From Candidatus Butyricimonas faecavium (lineage in GTDB: Bacteria; Bacteroidota; Bacteroidia; Bacteroidales; Marinifilaceae), in the NCBI GenBank assembly GCA_944321125.1, contig CALUKD010000012.1, positions 1 to 64,000 of the forward strand: 64,000 nt of DNA, read 5' to 3'. The notes below the pieces were generated by a model. It made no database searches, was not told the DNA's origin, and worked only from the letters and a program-made list of their open reading frames with translations. The translations under genes and the position numbers were made by a program. Below, piece after piece: positions 46,383 through 55,949 of the stretch (positions are counted from its first letter, which is position 1; each line of letters starts with the position of its first letter).

Positions 46383-49148
46383 ATGAGAAATCGGACGATA
46401 AGTATTGTCTGTATGCTGTTATGTTTGTTGGGAATAAGCCGGGTTGCGTTTGCCCAACAGGAAGATGATCTGTTACGGCGGGAGTATCAGGTGGCAATGG
46501 AGGAACACGTGCAAAATATGATTGCAGCATTATCTATGTACAGTTCGGATATTTATTACGAGAATGAAAACGTGTTGAGGACAAGGAGGGTGAAGTTGAT
46601 ACGGGTATTCTTTCGGTCGGAACAGTCGAAAATGTACGATTTCTTGAAGATCGGGGTGGAAACACAGGATAATTATTTGGATGTAATGGAGTTTCTGAGA
46701 ACGATCCCGGTGGTCTTACCCCGGGTGACGTTTAACATGAGTGTGGAGGAAATTTCCCCGTACGTGCGTTTGGCGAACGGGGAGTTTAAGTTGCCGGTAA
46801 AGGTTGGTATCACGTTTGTCGACTTGAATACGGGTCAGGAGAGAACAATACCTTCTAGGGTGTATAACGTGTACTATTGGCAGTCGGAAAATGGTAACTT
46901 TGCGGTTTCTTCAATGGATCTGTTACGGGAACAGCGACAGACGGTGGTCAAGAACGAGGGGAATGCAAACGAATGGAGCGCACAAGGAGATAAATATTAC
47001 AATGCCAAGAATTATACATCGGCTTTGACCTATTATAAACAAGCAGCAGAGGCAGGGAATGCCAGGGCAGCGACGATGGTCGGGTGGATATATAAGAAAG
47101 GACTCGGTGTAACGGAGAATGCGGTAGAGGCTGTAAAATGGTATCGTATGGCGGCAAATGGCGGTAACGCTTCCGGGCAGGTGAATCTGGGGGACGCGTA
47201 TTATTCGGGAGAAGGAGTGACAAAGGATTATAACGAGGCATTCAAGTGGTTCATGCGGGCGGCCCAGCAGGGAAATAGTACCGGACAAAGTTGGCTTGCA
47301 ATCATGTACCGATACGGTCTAGGGGTGACGAAGAATGAAGCTGAAGCCGTGAAATGGTATCGAAAAGCGGCGGATCAAGGAAGTGATTTTAGCCAGTATT
47401 ATTTGGCTGAGATGTATGAAAATGGGAACGGGGTTGAAAAAAACATGACGGAGGCGAGGAGATGGTATCAGAAAGCTGCAGATCAGGGATATGAGAAGGC
47501 TATCGAAAAACTAAAGGTTTTGTCAGGGACAACTACCGGTTTGACTTCCGGTAAGACCTATAAGGAGTACGAGAAGATGGCGGATGAGTTTTACGATAAA
47601 AAGAATTACACGGAGGCGTTGAAATATTATAAGTTGTCTGCCCCGGGTAATGATAAGGGGGTGTTTAATCGTTTGGGGTACATGTATTTTGAGGGACTAG
47701 GTGTAAATGTGGATATTACGGAAGCTGTGAAATGGTTCCGAAAGTCGGCAGAGCAGGGGTACATGTATGGACAGTATAATCTGGGATTGATGTATGAACT
47801 GGGAAGAGGTGTTGAGAAGGACGTGAATGAGGCGATCCGTTGGTATCGTAAGGCTGCAGATCAAGGGTATCAAGATGCCAAGGATAAATTGGCGAAATTG
47901 TCTGATTCAGGAACAACGTTGTCCGAGACGGAAATCAAGTATTACGTGGATAAGGCGGATAAATATTATGAAGAGAAAAATTATCAAGAAGCGTTGAAGA
48001 ATTATTTGATAGCTGCAAATGCCGGAGATGTCCACGCTCAAAATTGGGTAGGATGGATGTATCAATCTGCGGAAGGGGTGGAACGAAATTACAAGGAAGC
48101 ATACAAATGGCATTTGAAAGCGGCGGATCAGGGCAATAGGTATGGACAGTATAACTTGGGACGTATGTATAGATATGGACGAGGGATAACGAAAGATGTA
48201 CTTTTGGCCATTCAGTGGTATGAAAAAGCGGCGGCACAGGATCATAGCGATGCTATGAATGAGTTGGGGAATATCTATTATAATGGTGAGGGTATTGCTA
48301 AGGATTACGTTAAAGCGGTGGAATGGTATCGGAAAGCGGCAGATCAGGGCAATATGTATGGACAATATAACTTGGGACGTGCATATAGATATGGACGAGG
48401 GATAACGAAAGATATACTTTTGGCCATTCAGTGGTATGAAAAAGCGGCGGCACAGGATCATAGCGATGCTATGAATGAGTTGGGGAATATCTATTATAAT
48501 GGTGAGGGTATTGCTGAGGATTACGCTAAAGCGGTGGAATGGTATCGGAAAGCGGCGGATCAGGGCAATATGTATGGACAGTATAATTTGGGGCGTGTGT
48601 ATAGATATGGACAAGGGGTAACGAAAGATATAGTTTTGGCCATTCAGTGGTATGAAAAAGCGGCGGCGCAGGATCATAGCAGTGCTATGAATGAGTTGGG
48701 AAATATTTATTATAATGGTGATGATATTGCTAAGGATTACGTTAAAGCGGTGGAATGGTATCGGAAAGCGGCGGATCAGGGCAATATGTATGGACAGTAT
48801 AACTTGGGGCGTATGTATAGATATGGGCGAGGGATAGCGAAAGATGTACTTTTGGCCATTCAGTGGTATGAAAAAGCGGCGGCACAGAATTATAGCGATG
48901 CTATGAATGAGTTGGGGAATATCTATTATAATGGTGAGGGTGTTGCTGAGGATTACGCTAAAGCAATGCAGTGGTATCGGAAAGCAGCGGATCAAGGCAA
49001 CATGTACGGGGAGTTTAATATTGGTTTGTTGTATGAATTTGGTTACGGTGTGACCAAAAATCTGGATGAAGCTACCAAGTGGTATCGTCGGGCAGCGAAT
49101 CGAGGGATGGAACGGGCGAAGACTAAATTGAAAGAGTTGGGACGATAA
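46383..49148 (+). CDS. Secreted Sel1-repeat protein, long copy
   Basis: A 921-residue exported protein. A signal peptide (about 1-24, ending VAFA) is followed by an N-terminal domain (about 26-170) that is also present in the next gene and appears related to the secreted protein near the right edge. Three solenoid modules follow, each opening with a TPR-like helix pair (such as ADEFYDKKNYTEALKYY) and continuing with 36-residue Sel1 repeats; I count about 16 Sel1 units. Sel1 repeats bind other proteins, so it is probably a periplasmic or surface scaffold. ATG 46383 is chosen over TTG 46353 because it begins the signal peptide. It is the first large gene of the operon. Confidence 0.92.
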   Translation: MRNRTISIVCMLLCLLGISRVAFAQQEDDLLRREYQVAMEEHVQNMIAALSMYSSDIYYENENVLRTRRVKLIRVFFRSEQSKMYDFLKIGVETQDNYLDVMEFLRTIPVVLPRVTFNMSVEEISPYVRLANGEFKLPVKVGITFVDLNTGQERTIPSRVYNVYYWQSENGNFAVSSMDLLREQRQTVVKNEGNANEWSAQGDKYYNAKNYTSALTYYKQAAEAGNARAATMVGWIYKKGLGVTENAVEAVKWYRMAANGGNASGQVNLGDAYYSGEGVTKDYNEAFKWFMRAAQQGNSTGQSWLAIMYRYGLGVTKNEAEAVKWYRKAADQGSDFSQYYLAEMYENGNGVEKNMTEARRWYQKAADQGYEKAIEKLKVLSGTTTGLTSGKTYKEYEKMADEFYDKKNYTEALKYYKLSAPGNDKGVFNRLGYMYFEGLGVNVDITEAVKWFRKSAEQGYMYGQYNLGLMYELGRGVEKDVNEAIRWYRKAADQGYQDAKDKLAKLSDSGTTLSETEIKYYVDKADKYYEEKNYQEALKNYLIAANAGDVHAQNWVGWMYQSAEGVERNYKEAYKWHLKAADQGNRYGQYNLGRMYRYGRGITKDVLLAIQWYEKAAAQDHSDAMNELGNIYYNGEGIAKDYVKAVEWYRKAADQGNMYGQYNLGRAYRYGRGITKDILLAIQWYEKAAAQDHSDAMNELGNIYYNGEGIAEDYAKAVEWYRKAADQGNMYGQYNLGRVYRYGQGVTKDIVLAIQWYEKAAAQDHSSAMNELGNIYYNGDDIAKDYVKAVEWYRKAADQGNMYGQYNLGRMYRYGRGIAKDVLLAIQWYEKAAAQNYSDAMNELGNIYYNGEGVAEDYAKAMQWYRKAADQGNMYGEFNIGLLYEFGYGVTKNLDEATKWYRRAANRGMERAKTKLKELGR
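48121..48984 (+). repeat. Four tandem 216-bp repeats inside the long Sel1 gene
   Basis: A 216-bp unit (72 residues, two Sel1 repeats) occurs four times in a row with only a few changes per copy, each starting near GCGGATCAGGGCAATA (about 48123, 48339, 48555 and 48771). The near-identity at DNA level points to a recent expansion and makes the gene prone to copy-number change. Confidence 0.85.
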
Positions 49149-49171
49149 GTATGAAATAAAAATTAAAATAT

Positions 49172-49237
49172 ATGGCTAGATTGAAGTGGAGAATCATTCA
49201 TATTTATGTTTTTGGGGGATTCCGGCATTATAGATAA
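49172..49237 (+). pseudogene. Relic of the 5' end of the zinc-ribbon gene
   Basis: ATGGCTAGATTGAAGTGG is identical to the first six codons of the gene at 51314; after that the sequence diverges and stops at a TAA after 21 codons. The preceding intergenic sequence is also identical to that before 51314. It marks the junction of the tandem duplication. Confidence 0.75.
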
Positions 49238-49305
49238 CGATTCGATCAATGGTTAACAAGAGGGAAATATATTTTGAAACTTTCGATATTATAGCTGATT
49301 TTTAA

Positions 49306-49313
49306 TATATTTG
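49306..49313 (+). promoter_or_regulatory. Candidate operon promoter, copy 2 (-7 element)
   Basis: TATATTTG in the duplicated leader, same context as 46120-46127. If active it gives the genes from the second Sel1 gene onward their own promoter. Confidence 0.45.
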
Positions 49314-49541
49314 TTGAATAATTTAGAGTTGTGTTAATGACATTGCTATATGAAGTCGTTGTTTGGAATGGTGTATTTTCAAAAGTTTTTAAACGTGGTG
49401 CTTTTACAGGGGATAATCCCGGTTAACCAAAAGGGGATATTAGCCGTTTTGACAACGTGTAGCGGGCATGTACTTCGTGGTAATGAGGAAGTGGGGTTAC
49501 GTGTGAAGTTAATTCATGATAAGAATATAGGTAGAGAGAGA

Positions 49542-51290
49542 ATGTTGAGAACGATAGGTTGTATGCTGTTGTGTTTGTTGGGAATAAGCCGGGTTTCGTT
49601 TGCCCAGCAGGAGGATAACCTGCTACGGCAGGAGTATCAGACGGCAATGGAGCAACACGTGCAAGATATGATTGCTGCATTATCGATGTACAGTTCGGAT
49701 ATTTACTACGAGAATGAGAACGTGTTGAGGACAAGGCGGGTGAAGTTGATACGGGTATTCTTTCGGTCGGAGCAGGCTAAAATATTCGATTTTTTAAAGA
49801 TCGGGGTGGAGACGGAGGATAACTACTTGAATGTAATGGAGTTCTTGAAAACAATTCCTGTGGTTTTGCCCCGGGTGACGTTTAACATGAATGTGGAGGA
49901 AATTTCCCCGTACGTGCGTTTGGCGAACGGGGAGTTTAAATTGCCGGTAAAGGTTGGCATCACGTTTGTTGACTTGAATACGGGTCAGGAGAGAACGATG
50001 CCGTCGAAGATGTATAACGTGTATTGTTGGCAATCGGAAAATGGTGATTTTACTGTATCTTCAATGGATTTGTTGCGGGAACAGCGACAGACATTATCGG
50101 GAGCAACTACTGGTTTGACTTCCGGTAAGACCTATAAGGAGTACGAGAAGATGGCGGATGAATTTTACGATAAAAAGAATTACACGGAGGCTCTGAAATA
50201 TTATAAATTGTCTGCCTCGGGTAATGATGGAGGGGTGTTTAACCGTTTGGGGTACATGTATTTTGAGGGACTAGGTGTGAATGTGGATGTTACGGAAGCT
50301 GTGAAATGGTTCCGAAAATCGGCAGAGCAGGGGTACATGTATGGACAGTATAATCTTGGATTGATGTATGAACTGGGAAGAGGTGTTGAGAAGGACGTGA
50401 ATGAGGCGATCCGTTGGTATCGTAAGGCTACGGATCAAGGGTATCAAAATGCCAAGGATAAACTGGCAAAATTGTCTGATCCAGAGACAACGTTGTCCAA
50501 GACAGAAATCAAGTATTACGTGGATAAGGCGGATAAATATTATGAAGAGAAAAATTATCAAGAAGCGTTGAAAAATTATTTGATAGCTGCAAATGCCGGA
50601 GATGCTTACGCTCAACTTTGGGTAGGGTTCATGTATACAGATGCAGAATGGGTGGGACGAAATTACGAGGAAGCATGGAAGTGGTTTTTGAAATCAGCTG
50701 AAAATGGAAATGTTTTTGCTATGAATAGTTTGGGAGGCCTCTATTGTGCTGGTGATGGTATACCTAAGGATTACGTTAAAGCTATGAAGTGGTATCGAAA
50801 AGCTGCTGAGGCCGGGGATGCTTATGGACAGTGTAATTTGGCGTGTATGTATCAATATGGACTAGGAGTACCAAAAAATATTATTTTGGCTAAACAGTGG
50901 TATGAAAAAGCGGCAGCGCAGAATTATAGCGATGCTATGAATGAGTTGGGGAATATCTATTATGATGGTAATGGTATTGCTAAAGATTATGCTAAAGCAA
51001 TGCTGTGGTATGAAAAAGTGGCGGCACAGAATTATAGCGATGCTATGAATGAGTTGGGGAATATCTATCATGATGGTAATAGTATTGCTAAAGATTACGC
51101 TAAAGCAATGCAGTGGTATCGGAAAGCAGCGGATCAAGGCAACATGTACGGGGAGTTTAATATTGGTTTGTTGTATGAATTTGGTTACGGTGTGACCAAA
51201 AATCTGGATGAAGCTACCAAGTGGTATCGTCGGGCAGCGAATCGAGGGATGGAACGGGCGAAGACTAAATTGAAAGAGTTGGGACGATAA
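49542..51290 (+). CDS. Secreted Sel1-repeat protein, short copy
   Basis: A 582-residue paralogue of the preceding gene. The ATG at 49542 starts a good signal peptide (MLRTIGCMLLCLLGISRVSFAQ). An in-frame ATG at 49350 would add 64 residues derived from the duplicated leader and is less likely. It has the same N-terminal domain (about 25-170), then goes directly into the second TPR/Sel1 module of the long copy; about eight Sel1 repeats in total. The 3' end is almost identical to the long copy. It is expected to be a periplasmic or surface scaffold. The next gene follows after 23 nt. Confidence 0.9.
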   Translation: MLRTIGCMLLCLLGISRVSFAQQEDNLLRQEYQTAMEQHVQDMIAALSMYSSDIYYENENVLRTRRVKLIRVFFRSEQAKIFDFLKIGVETEDNYLNVMEFLKTIPVVLPRVTFNMNVEEISPYVRLANGEFKLPVKVGITFVDLNTGQERTMPSKMYNVYCWQSENGDFTVSSMDLLREQRQTLSGATTGLTSGKTYKEYEKMADEFYDKKNYTEALKYYKLSASGNDGGVFNRLGYMYFEGLGVNVDVTEAVKWFRKSAEQGYMYGQYNLGLMYELGRGVEKDVNEAIRWYRKATDQGYQNAKDKLAKLSDPETTLSKTEIKYYVDKADKYYEEKNYQEALKNYLIAANAGDAYAQLWVGFMYTDAEWVGRNYEEAWKWFLKSAENGNVFAMNSLGGLYCAGDGIPKDYVKAMKWYRKAAEAGDAYGQCNLACMYQYGLGVPKNIILAKQWYEKAAAQNYSDAMNELGNIYYDGNGIAKDYAKAMLWYEKVAAQNYSDAMNELGNIYHDGNSIAKDYAKAMQWYRKAADQGNMYGEFNIGLLYEFGYGVTKNLDEATKWYRRAANRGMERAKTKLKELGR

Positions 51291-51313
51291 GTATGAAATA
51301 AAAATTAAAATAT

Positions 51314-52009
51314 ATGGCTAGATTGAAGTGGGAATACAAGGATAAAGTGATTCGATTTTCAGCAAGTCACGAGGGACAGGAGAGCGAGTTTTATATTGAT
51401 CCCCGGTTAGTGACTTATTTGACCGAAGGGAAGAAAATCTATGACTTTCATGTATATGTTCGGAAGGAACAGACGGATCCTTACGTGTTTGTCGGGAAGT
51501 TCATTGATATGATGGTGGAAGAAGGTGTTCCGGAAGGATATGAATTTACCGAATCGGATCAGATAACAGATCATTGCTTTTGTATCTGCCGGGCGTTGAA
51601 TTTACCGGACCCTTGGTTAAGTGGAGACGGGTGGCGTAGTGAACCCTGTTATTTTGTAGCAAGAAAGTTGCAGGCAGAGATACCTCCTGTGCCTCCTATA
51701 CCTCCGGTATTCCCTAAAGATGAGGATGTTTCCCCGGTGAAAGATAACAAGCCGGAGCCTCCCAAGGAACCTACAGAGGAACAACAAAAAAAGAAGGATG
51801 AAAAATCCGAACAGCCTAAGGAGCCGGAGGTAAAACCGGAAGAAAAAGATATGGTGGTATGCAAACGTTGTCAGACAAAACAGCGTATCACGAACAAGTA
51901 TTGTAAACATTGCGGGGAATCGTTCGTTCCCTTGGAACGTTGTGGAAAATGTGGACGAGAAGTGCCGAAAAATGCCATTTATTGTCCATTTTGTGGTAAA
52001 AAGCGATAA
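51314..52009 (+). CDS. Soluble double-zinc-ribbon protein with proline/lysine/glutamate linker
   Basis: A 231-residue cytoplasmic protein without signal or membrane segment. The N-terminal globular part (about 1-115) starts MARLKWEYKDKVIRFSAS. A charged Pro-rich linker follows (about 118-175: PPVPPIPPVFP, then Lys/Glu/Pro repeats). Two C-terminal zinc ribbons (about 178-231) have the pattern CxRC...CKHC and CGKC...CPFC. Such ribbons usually mediate protein contact. Its first codons also occur as a relic at 49172. It is 24 nt upstream of the SrfB-like gene. I know no named family for the whole protein. Confidence 0.85.
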   Translation: MARLKWEYKDKVIRFSASHEGQESEFYIDPRLVTYLTEGKKIYDFHVYVRKEQTDPYVFVGKFIDMMVEEGVPEGYEFTESDQITDHCFCICRALNLPDPWLSGDGWRSEPCYFVARKLQAEIPPVPPIPPVFPKDEDVSPVKDNKPEPPKEPTEEQQKKKDEKSEQPKEPEVKPEEKDMVVCKRCQTKQRITNKYCKHCGESFVPLERCGKCGREVPKNAIYCPFCGKKR

Positions 52010-52033
52010 TAATGATATAAAATAATAGAGTTC

Positions 52034-55000
52034 ATGATAACACTTATTCCAAATTCCGGTGTACAGTTTATCACGAAGGAAGTGAATCTTTCTGATGATA
52101 AATTGAATAAGTTCAGACCTTTTGAGTATTACGAGGAGAAAGATGAAGAGGAGGAGGACGAAGATGTTTTTCTGTTCAAACTTCCCTATTATTTGTCGAG
52201 GATTTCCAGTTATATTGAGAAGGCTCCAAGCGAGTCAGGAAATACGGTTATCAATGCCGAGGCTATTAATGTTGAGACGTGGGAGGTTATGGACGAGGAG
52301 AAGATTTTGGATCGGGTGATTCATCGCATTCCGGAAGAAGAGATTATTTCCATCCCTGCTCGGAAGGCACTGGAATGTTTTGAGAATAAGTGGTTGCCTG
52401 TCCCGTATTTATTAAAAACGGCCGCCGGGGATAAATTTCATGACGGGCCGACTGCTTGGGCCCGAATGTGGTTCACGAAGATCGGAACGTTAGATCATGG
52501 AAAGACGGGGGCTACACATCACGTGGTGTTTGCTTTTGACACGACGGAAGTGGAGAGACAACATCGATTCATGAGCTTGAAAGCACAGAATGCCCGTACA
52601 AATCAATTTTTTGCAGTCCCCAGGTCTGAAAGTGATTTGTACCAGTATTGGTATGGAAATGAATGGATTGACAACTGGTTACGTCAAATTGTACCTTTGT
52701 CCGGTTCAGAGCAGGAAAGGGTGTTCACTCATGTGGGGTATTATTTCCAACTGTTAAAAGTCCTGTTGGGATCAAATGTATTTGAAGAAATAGAGATTCC
52801 CGGACAGAAGGGAACGCAGGATATAGATGTGGATTTAGTATTGGATATTGGAAATTCCCGGACTTGTGGGGTGATCTTTGAAACAGACCATGAGACTCCT
52901 TTCCAATTCACGAATGCGGTACCCGTGGCTATTCGGGATTTGGGGCAGCCGAATCGGTTGTATCGGGAGCCCTTTGAGATGCGAGTCGCTTTTCACGAGC
53001 AGGTGTTTGGTAACCGGATAGCCCGGATGGAGGCCGGAGACCAGAATATATTTAATTGGCCTAGCTTGGTTCGGGTGGGAAAAGAGGCATTGCGTTATTC
53101 CGTGATCTTCGGACAGAAGTCTAATTCCTATATGTCGAGTCCGAAACGTTACTTGTGGGATTCCCGGAAACGTCCGGTGAGCTGGATGGTCGTTCCTGCC
53201 AATAAAGAGGTGGATTCGGCATCGGCTTTGTTTGGTGTGGCTCATCATTTGACGGCTGATGGCGTATTGTTGGAACGTGCTAGGGAAGATTTGGAGAAAA
53301 AGGGAGAAGGGTTGTTGCCTATTGCTGCCATGGAGGCGAACTATTCGAAGAGTTCGTTGATGACTTTCGCTATATTCGAGATATTATTGCAGACACTTTC
53401 TTATATAAATAGCCATGAATTTCGAGGAAATTCCCGCTTGAAGCCGATGTACAAAGATTTTGCCCGAAAGTTAAAACGGGTTGTATTCACTTGTCCCACG
53501 GCTATGCTGGAGGAGGAGAAAAAGATATTACGGGAACATGCCGAAGATGCTATTCGTTTGCTAAAAGATTACTTCCCGTCTTCATTGGTTGACGAGGTCG
53601 AGATTATCCCGTCGGCGAAAGATATTGGCGTGGATAAGACCAAACGTAAAAACTGGGGATATGATGAAGCTACCTGTAATCAGCTGGCTTTCGTGTATGG
53701 TGAGATCATGCACCGTTTCCGAGGGGATGCGGGTCTTTTCTTCAAATATTCACAAGTTTGGCAGGATTATTTAAAGGAAAAGAATGCCGTACGGATTGCC
53801 AGTATCGATATTGGCGGTGGTACGACAGATGTAATGATTTGTGAGTATTCCAGAGACCCGGATGCGCATATTGTGGTGCTTTCTCCTGATCCGCTTTTCT
53901 GGGAAGGGTTCAACCTTGCAGGAGATGATATCGTGAAGAGTATCGTGGAAAGAGTTGTACTGCCACCAATCGCAGAATATGCCCGAGAACAGGGGTGCAC
54001 GTCTACTTTTGAATGTATGAATTTTTTGTTCGGACCTCACTTGGGTACGCAAAATGGGACCATGCAGCAAATGCAGTTGATGTTCTCCACGCAGGTAGCT
54101 TACCCGATAGCCTTGGGTATTCTGGATCATGTGAGGGAAAATAGAAATGCTTGTTTCTATACCTTCAATGATTTCTATGTGAACAATAAGTATGCAAATC
54201 CGGTAAATCAAGTAATTCAATACGTGAATGACGAGTTTAGAAATCACGGGGCTACTTCATTTAATTTGTTGAATGTGAAGTGGAATATAGATAACCGTTT
54301 TATAAATCAGGTAATCGGACAGGTAATTGAAAAGTTATTAGGGGATGTATGCAAGAAGTTGAAAGCATATGAATGTGATTACGTGTTGCTCTCCGGTTGC
54401 CCGACGACTTTGCCGGTTGTGAAAGATTTATTTTACAAGTATTTACCTGTACCTCCGGAACGGGTTATTCCCATGGGTAACTATCGGATTGGGGAATGGT
54501 ACCCGTTCTCGAATAATGCCGGGCAGATTAAAGACCCGAAGACTTGCGTGGCCGTGGGGGCGGCAATCGCTTTAATGAGTGGGGAGTTGATGCGCTTGGA
54601 TAATTTCCGATTAGACATCGGTAAGTTGAAAGAGAAATTTGAGTCAACCGCTAAGTATATTGGTATTTATGATAAGATAAAGTCTCATTTGGCATCTATC
54701 TGTTTTGATGAGAACGAGAATAGTAAACAATTACGTTTCGATGGTCCCATGTTACTCGGGTTTAAGCAATTTGAGGCGATGGAGTGGGTTGCTTCTCCCA
54801 TGTATTTACTGGATTTTGCATCATCGGAAAAGGCCCAGATGATTAAGGATAAGTTGCCTTTATCTGTGAATATTGAACGTTCGGAACGGAATCGGGAATC
54901 ATTAAAGATCCGGGGGACTATTTACGACCGGGACGGACATGCCGTATCTCCAGAGTATCTGATTTTGAGGTTACAGACCTTGGCTGATGAGCAAGGGTAT

Positions 55001-55051
55001 TGGTTAGATTCAGGGATATTCTCGATTAATGATAACGTAGACGGCTTATGA
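52034..55051 (+). CDS. srfB: SrfB-like Hsp70/actin-fold ATPase
   Basis: A 1005-residue cytoplasmic protein. The N-terminal about 260 residues are specific to the family. An ASKHA-fold ATPase follows, with phosphate-1 loop DIGNSRTCG (Asp271 onward), phosphate-2 loop SIDIGGGTTDV (Asp592 onward) and an adenosine segment LLSGCPTTLP (about 785), followed by VAVGAAIA. Length, motif layout and the P-loop partner downstream match the SrfB family, first named as SsrB-regulated factors in Salmonella and of unknown function. The stop overlaps the next start (ATGA), so translation is coupled. The symbol is given at family level. Confidence 0.8.
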   Translation: MITLIPNSGVQFITKEVNLSDDKLNKFRPFEYYEEKDEEEEDEDVFLFKLPYYLSRISSYIEKAPSESGNTVINAEAINVETWEVMDEEKILDRVIHRIPEEEIISIPARKALECFENKWLPVPYLLKTAAGDKFHDGPTAWARMWFTKIGTLDHGKTGATHHVVFAFDTTEVERQHRFMSLKAQNARTNQFFAVPRSESDLYQYWYGNEWIDNWLRQIVPLSGSEQERVFTHVGYYFQLLKVLLGSNVFEEIEIPGQKGTQDIDVDLVLDIGNSRTCGVIFETDHETPFQFTNAVPVAIRDLGQPNRLYREPFEMRVAFHEQVFGNRIARMEAGDQNIFNWPSLVRVGKEALRYSVIFGQKSNSYMSSPKRYLWDSRKRPVSWMVVPANKEVDSASALFGVAHHLTADGVLLERAREDLEKKGEGLLPIAAMEANYSKSSLMTFAIFEILLQTLSYINSHEFRGNSRLKPMYKDFARKLKRVVFTCPTAMLEEEKKILREHAEDAIRLLKDYFPSSLVDEVEIIPSAKDIGVDKTKRKNWGYDEATCNQLAFVYGEIMHRFRGDAGLFFKYSQVWQDYLKEKNAVRIASIDIGGGTTDVMICEYSRDPDAHIVVLSPDPLFWEGFNLAGDDIVKSIVERVVLPPIAEYAREQGCTSTFECMNFLFGPHLGTQNGTMQQMQLMFSTQVAYPIALGILDHVRENRNACFYTFNDFYVNNKYANPVNQVIQYVNDEFRNHGATSFNLLNVKWNIDNRFINQVIGQVIEKLLGDVCKKLKAYECDYVLLSGCPTTLPVVKDLFYKYLPVPPERVIPMGNYRIGEWYPFSNNAGQIKDPKTCVAVGAAIALMSGELMRLDNFRLDIGKLKEKFESTAKYIGIYDKIKSHLASICFDENENSKQLRFDGPMLLGFKQFEAMEWVASPMYLLDFASSEKAQMIKDKLPLSVNIERSERNRESLKIRGTIYDRDGHAVSPEYLILRLQTLADEQGYWLDSGIFSINDNVDGL

Positions 55052-55932
55052 ATGTGACAAAAGAAAAATTCGCTTTGTTGGATTGGGAAACGCAAGGGGA
55101 TGATGCCGAGCGTTTGGCAGCTTGGTTAACGAAGTTTCTTGGGGAGGATGTGTTCCGGCGTCTGGAAGAGAATGAAAACCTACACGTGTCTATGTTGGAG
55201 GAAAAGAAGAGTGTTACGAGTTGGTTAACGGCAGGTTTAAAAACAATTCTGAAGCCGGAGGATCTGGAGCTGTTGGTTCAGCGTGTGGAACGAGAAATAC
55301 AAGAATTACAGAAAAGATTGATTGTTGCCGAGGAAATTCAGGTTTCCAATCAGGATATAACGGCTGATTGTGAACGACAAAAAAGGGAGATCGAGGCTTT
55401 GGAGATAAAGTTGGAGCCTTTGCAAAGAGAGGTGAACAGCTTGAAAAAGAAAGTGGCTGCATCCGTGGAAATTGATGTTGTGGTGGATGCCGTTTTTTCA
55501 GGAGAAACAGTGGAGATTCAGACCATAAACCAGCTGTTGAAGGAAGATATAAAAAATCCTTCCGAGGCTTTGTCTGCTTTTTGCGTGGCACTGGCAAAGA
55601 CTTGGGGAATTTTGATGCGAGCTTTGCAGAAAGAGGGTGAAGAGGAAGAGAAAATGGAAATCATGCATGCCGCTTTGACGCATGTGTTAGAGGCTTTGAC
55701 AGGACTTTATATTCCCCAGCGACGGGCCGTGTTGGAGCAGTTGGCTAAATTATGTAATTCGAGAGTTTCGGATTATCTGTTTATTTCACCGGAAGAAAGT
55801 AAAGAGATTGATTTAAGAATTCACAATGCAGTTTCTATCGGGGGAAACCAGATACTGGAAGGGCGAACGTTTGCCGTGGTAAACCGTTTTTCTTACCAGA
55901 CAGTGAAATATGCGGAAATCGAGGTTTGTTAA
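55048..55932 (+). CDS. Coiled-coil protein of the SrfB/SrfC-like operon
   Basis: A 294-residue cytoplasmic protein. Residues about 70-140 form a long coiled coil (VQRVEREIQELQKRLIVAEEI; ECQ/Glu/Lys-rich heptads continue to KKKVAAS). The rest is helical (ALSAFCVALAKTWGILMRALQ) with a beta-rich C-terminus. Its start overlaps the SrfB-like stop by 4 nt, and the SrfC-like gene follows after 17 nt. Position between the two NTPases suggests an adaptor that links them. I recognise no domain. Confidence 0.8.
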   Translation: MNVTKEKFALLDWETQGDDAERLAAWLTKFLGEDVFRRLEENENLHVSMLEEKKSVTSWLTAGLKTILKPEDLELLVQRVEREIQELQKRLIVAEEIQVSNQDITADCERQKREIEALEIKLEPLQREVNSLKKKVAASVEIDVVVDAVFSGETVEIQTINQLLKEDIKNPSEALSAFCVALAKTWGILMRALQKEGEEEEKMEIMHAALTHVLEALTGLYIPQRRAVLEQLAKLCNSRVSDYLFISPEESKEIDLRIHNAVSIGGNQILEGRTFAVVNRFSYQTVKYAEIEVC

Positions 55933-55949
55933 TAATAAAGATGTAGGAT

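Larger units (their letters stand above)
46092..49190 (+). repeat. Tandem duplication, unit 1 (promoter + Sel1 gene + start of zinc-ribbon gene)
   Basis: This segment and 49278-51331 are copies. Both begin with the same promoter/leader (TTATAGCTGATTTTTAATAT...), continue with a Sel1-repeat gene with near-identical 5' and 3' ends, and finish with the same intergenic sequence and the first six codons of the zinc-ribbon gene (ATGGCTAGATTGAAGTGG). In unit 1 these codons are a relic. The two copies differ by deletions and repeat expansions inside the gene. Confidence 0.85.
49278..51331 (+). repeat. Tandem duplication, unit 2
   Basis: Second copy of the segment described at 46092-49190. Compared with unit 1 it lacks the first Sel1 module and the 216-bp expansion. 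The last about 190 bp of the gene are essentially identical between copies, suggesting recent gene conversion or recent duplication. Confidence 0.8.

Noticed and set aside
48121..48984. CRISPR-like direct repeats
   Set aside because: The repeats are 216 bp, contiguous without spacers and lie inside a coding frame as pairs of Sel1 repeats.
47907..48995. Long open frame on the minus strand (about 360 codons) opposite the Sel1 gene
   Set aside because: It is a by-product of the 216-bp repeats and biased codon use on the plus strand; its product is a low-complexity Ile/Arg/Phe/Pro-rich repeat with no family character.
46383..51290. Sel1 proteins as cytoplasmic signalling proteins
   Set aside because: Both have clear N-terminal signal peptides with cleavage sites near residue 24, so they are exported.
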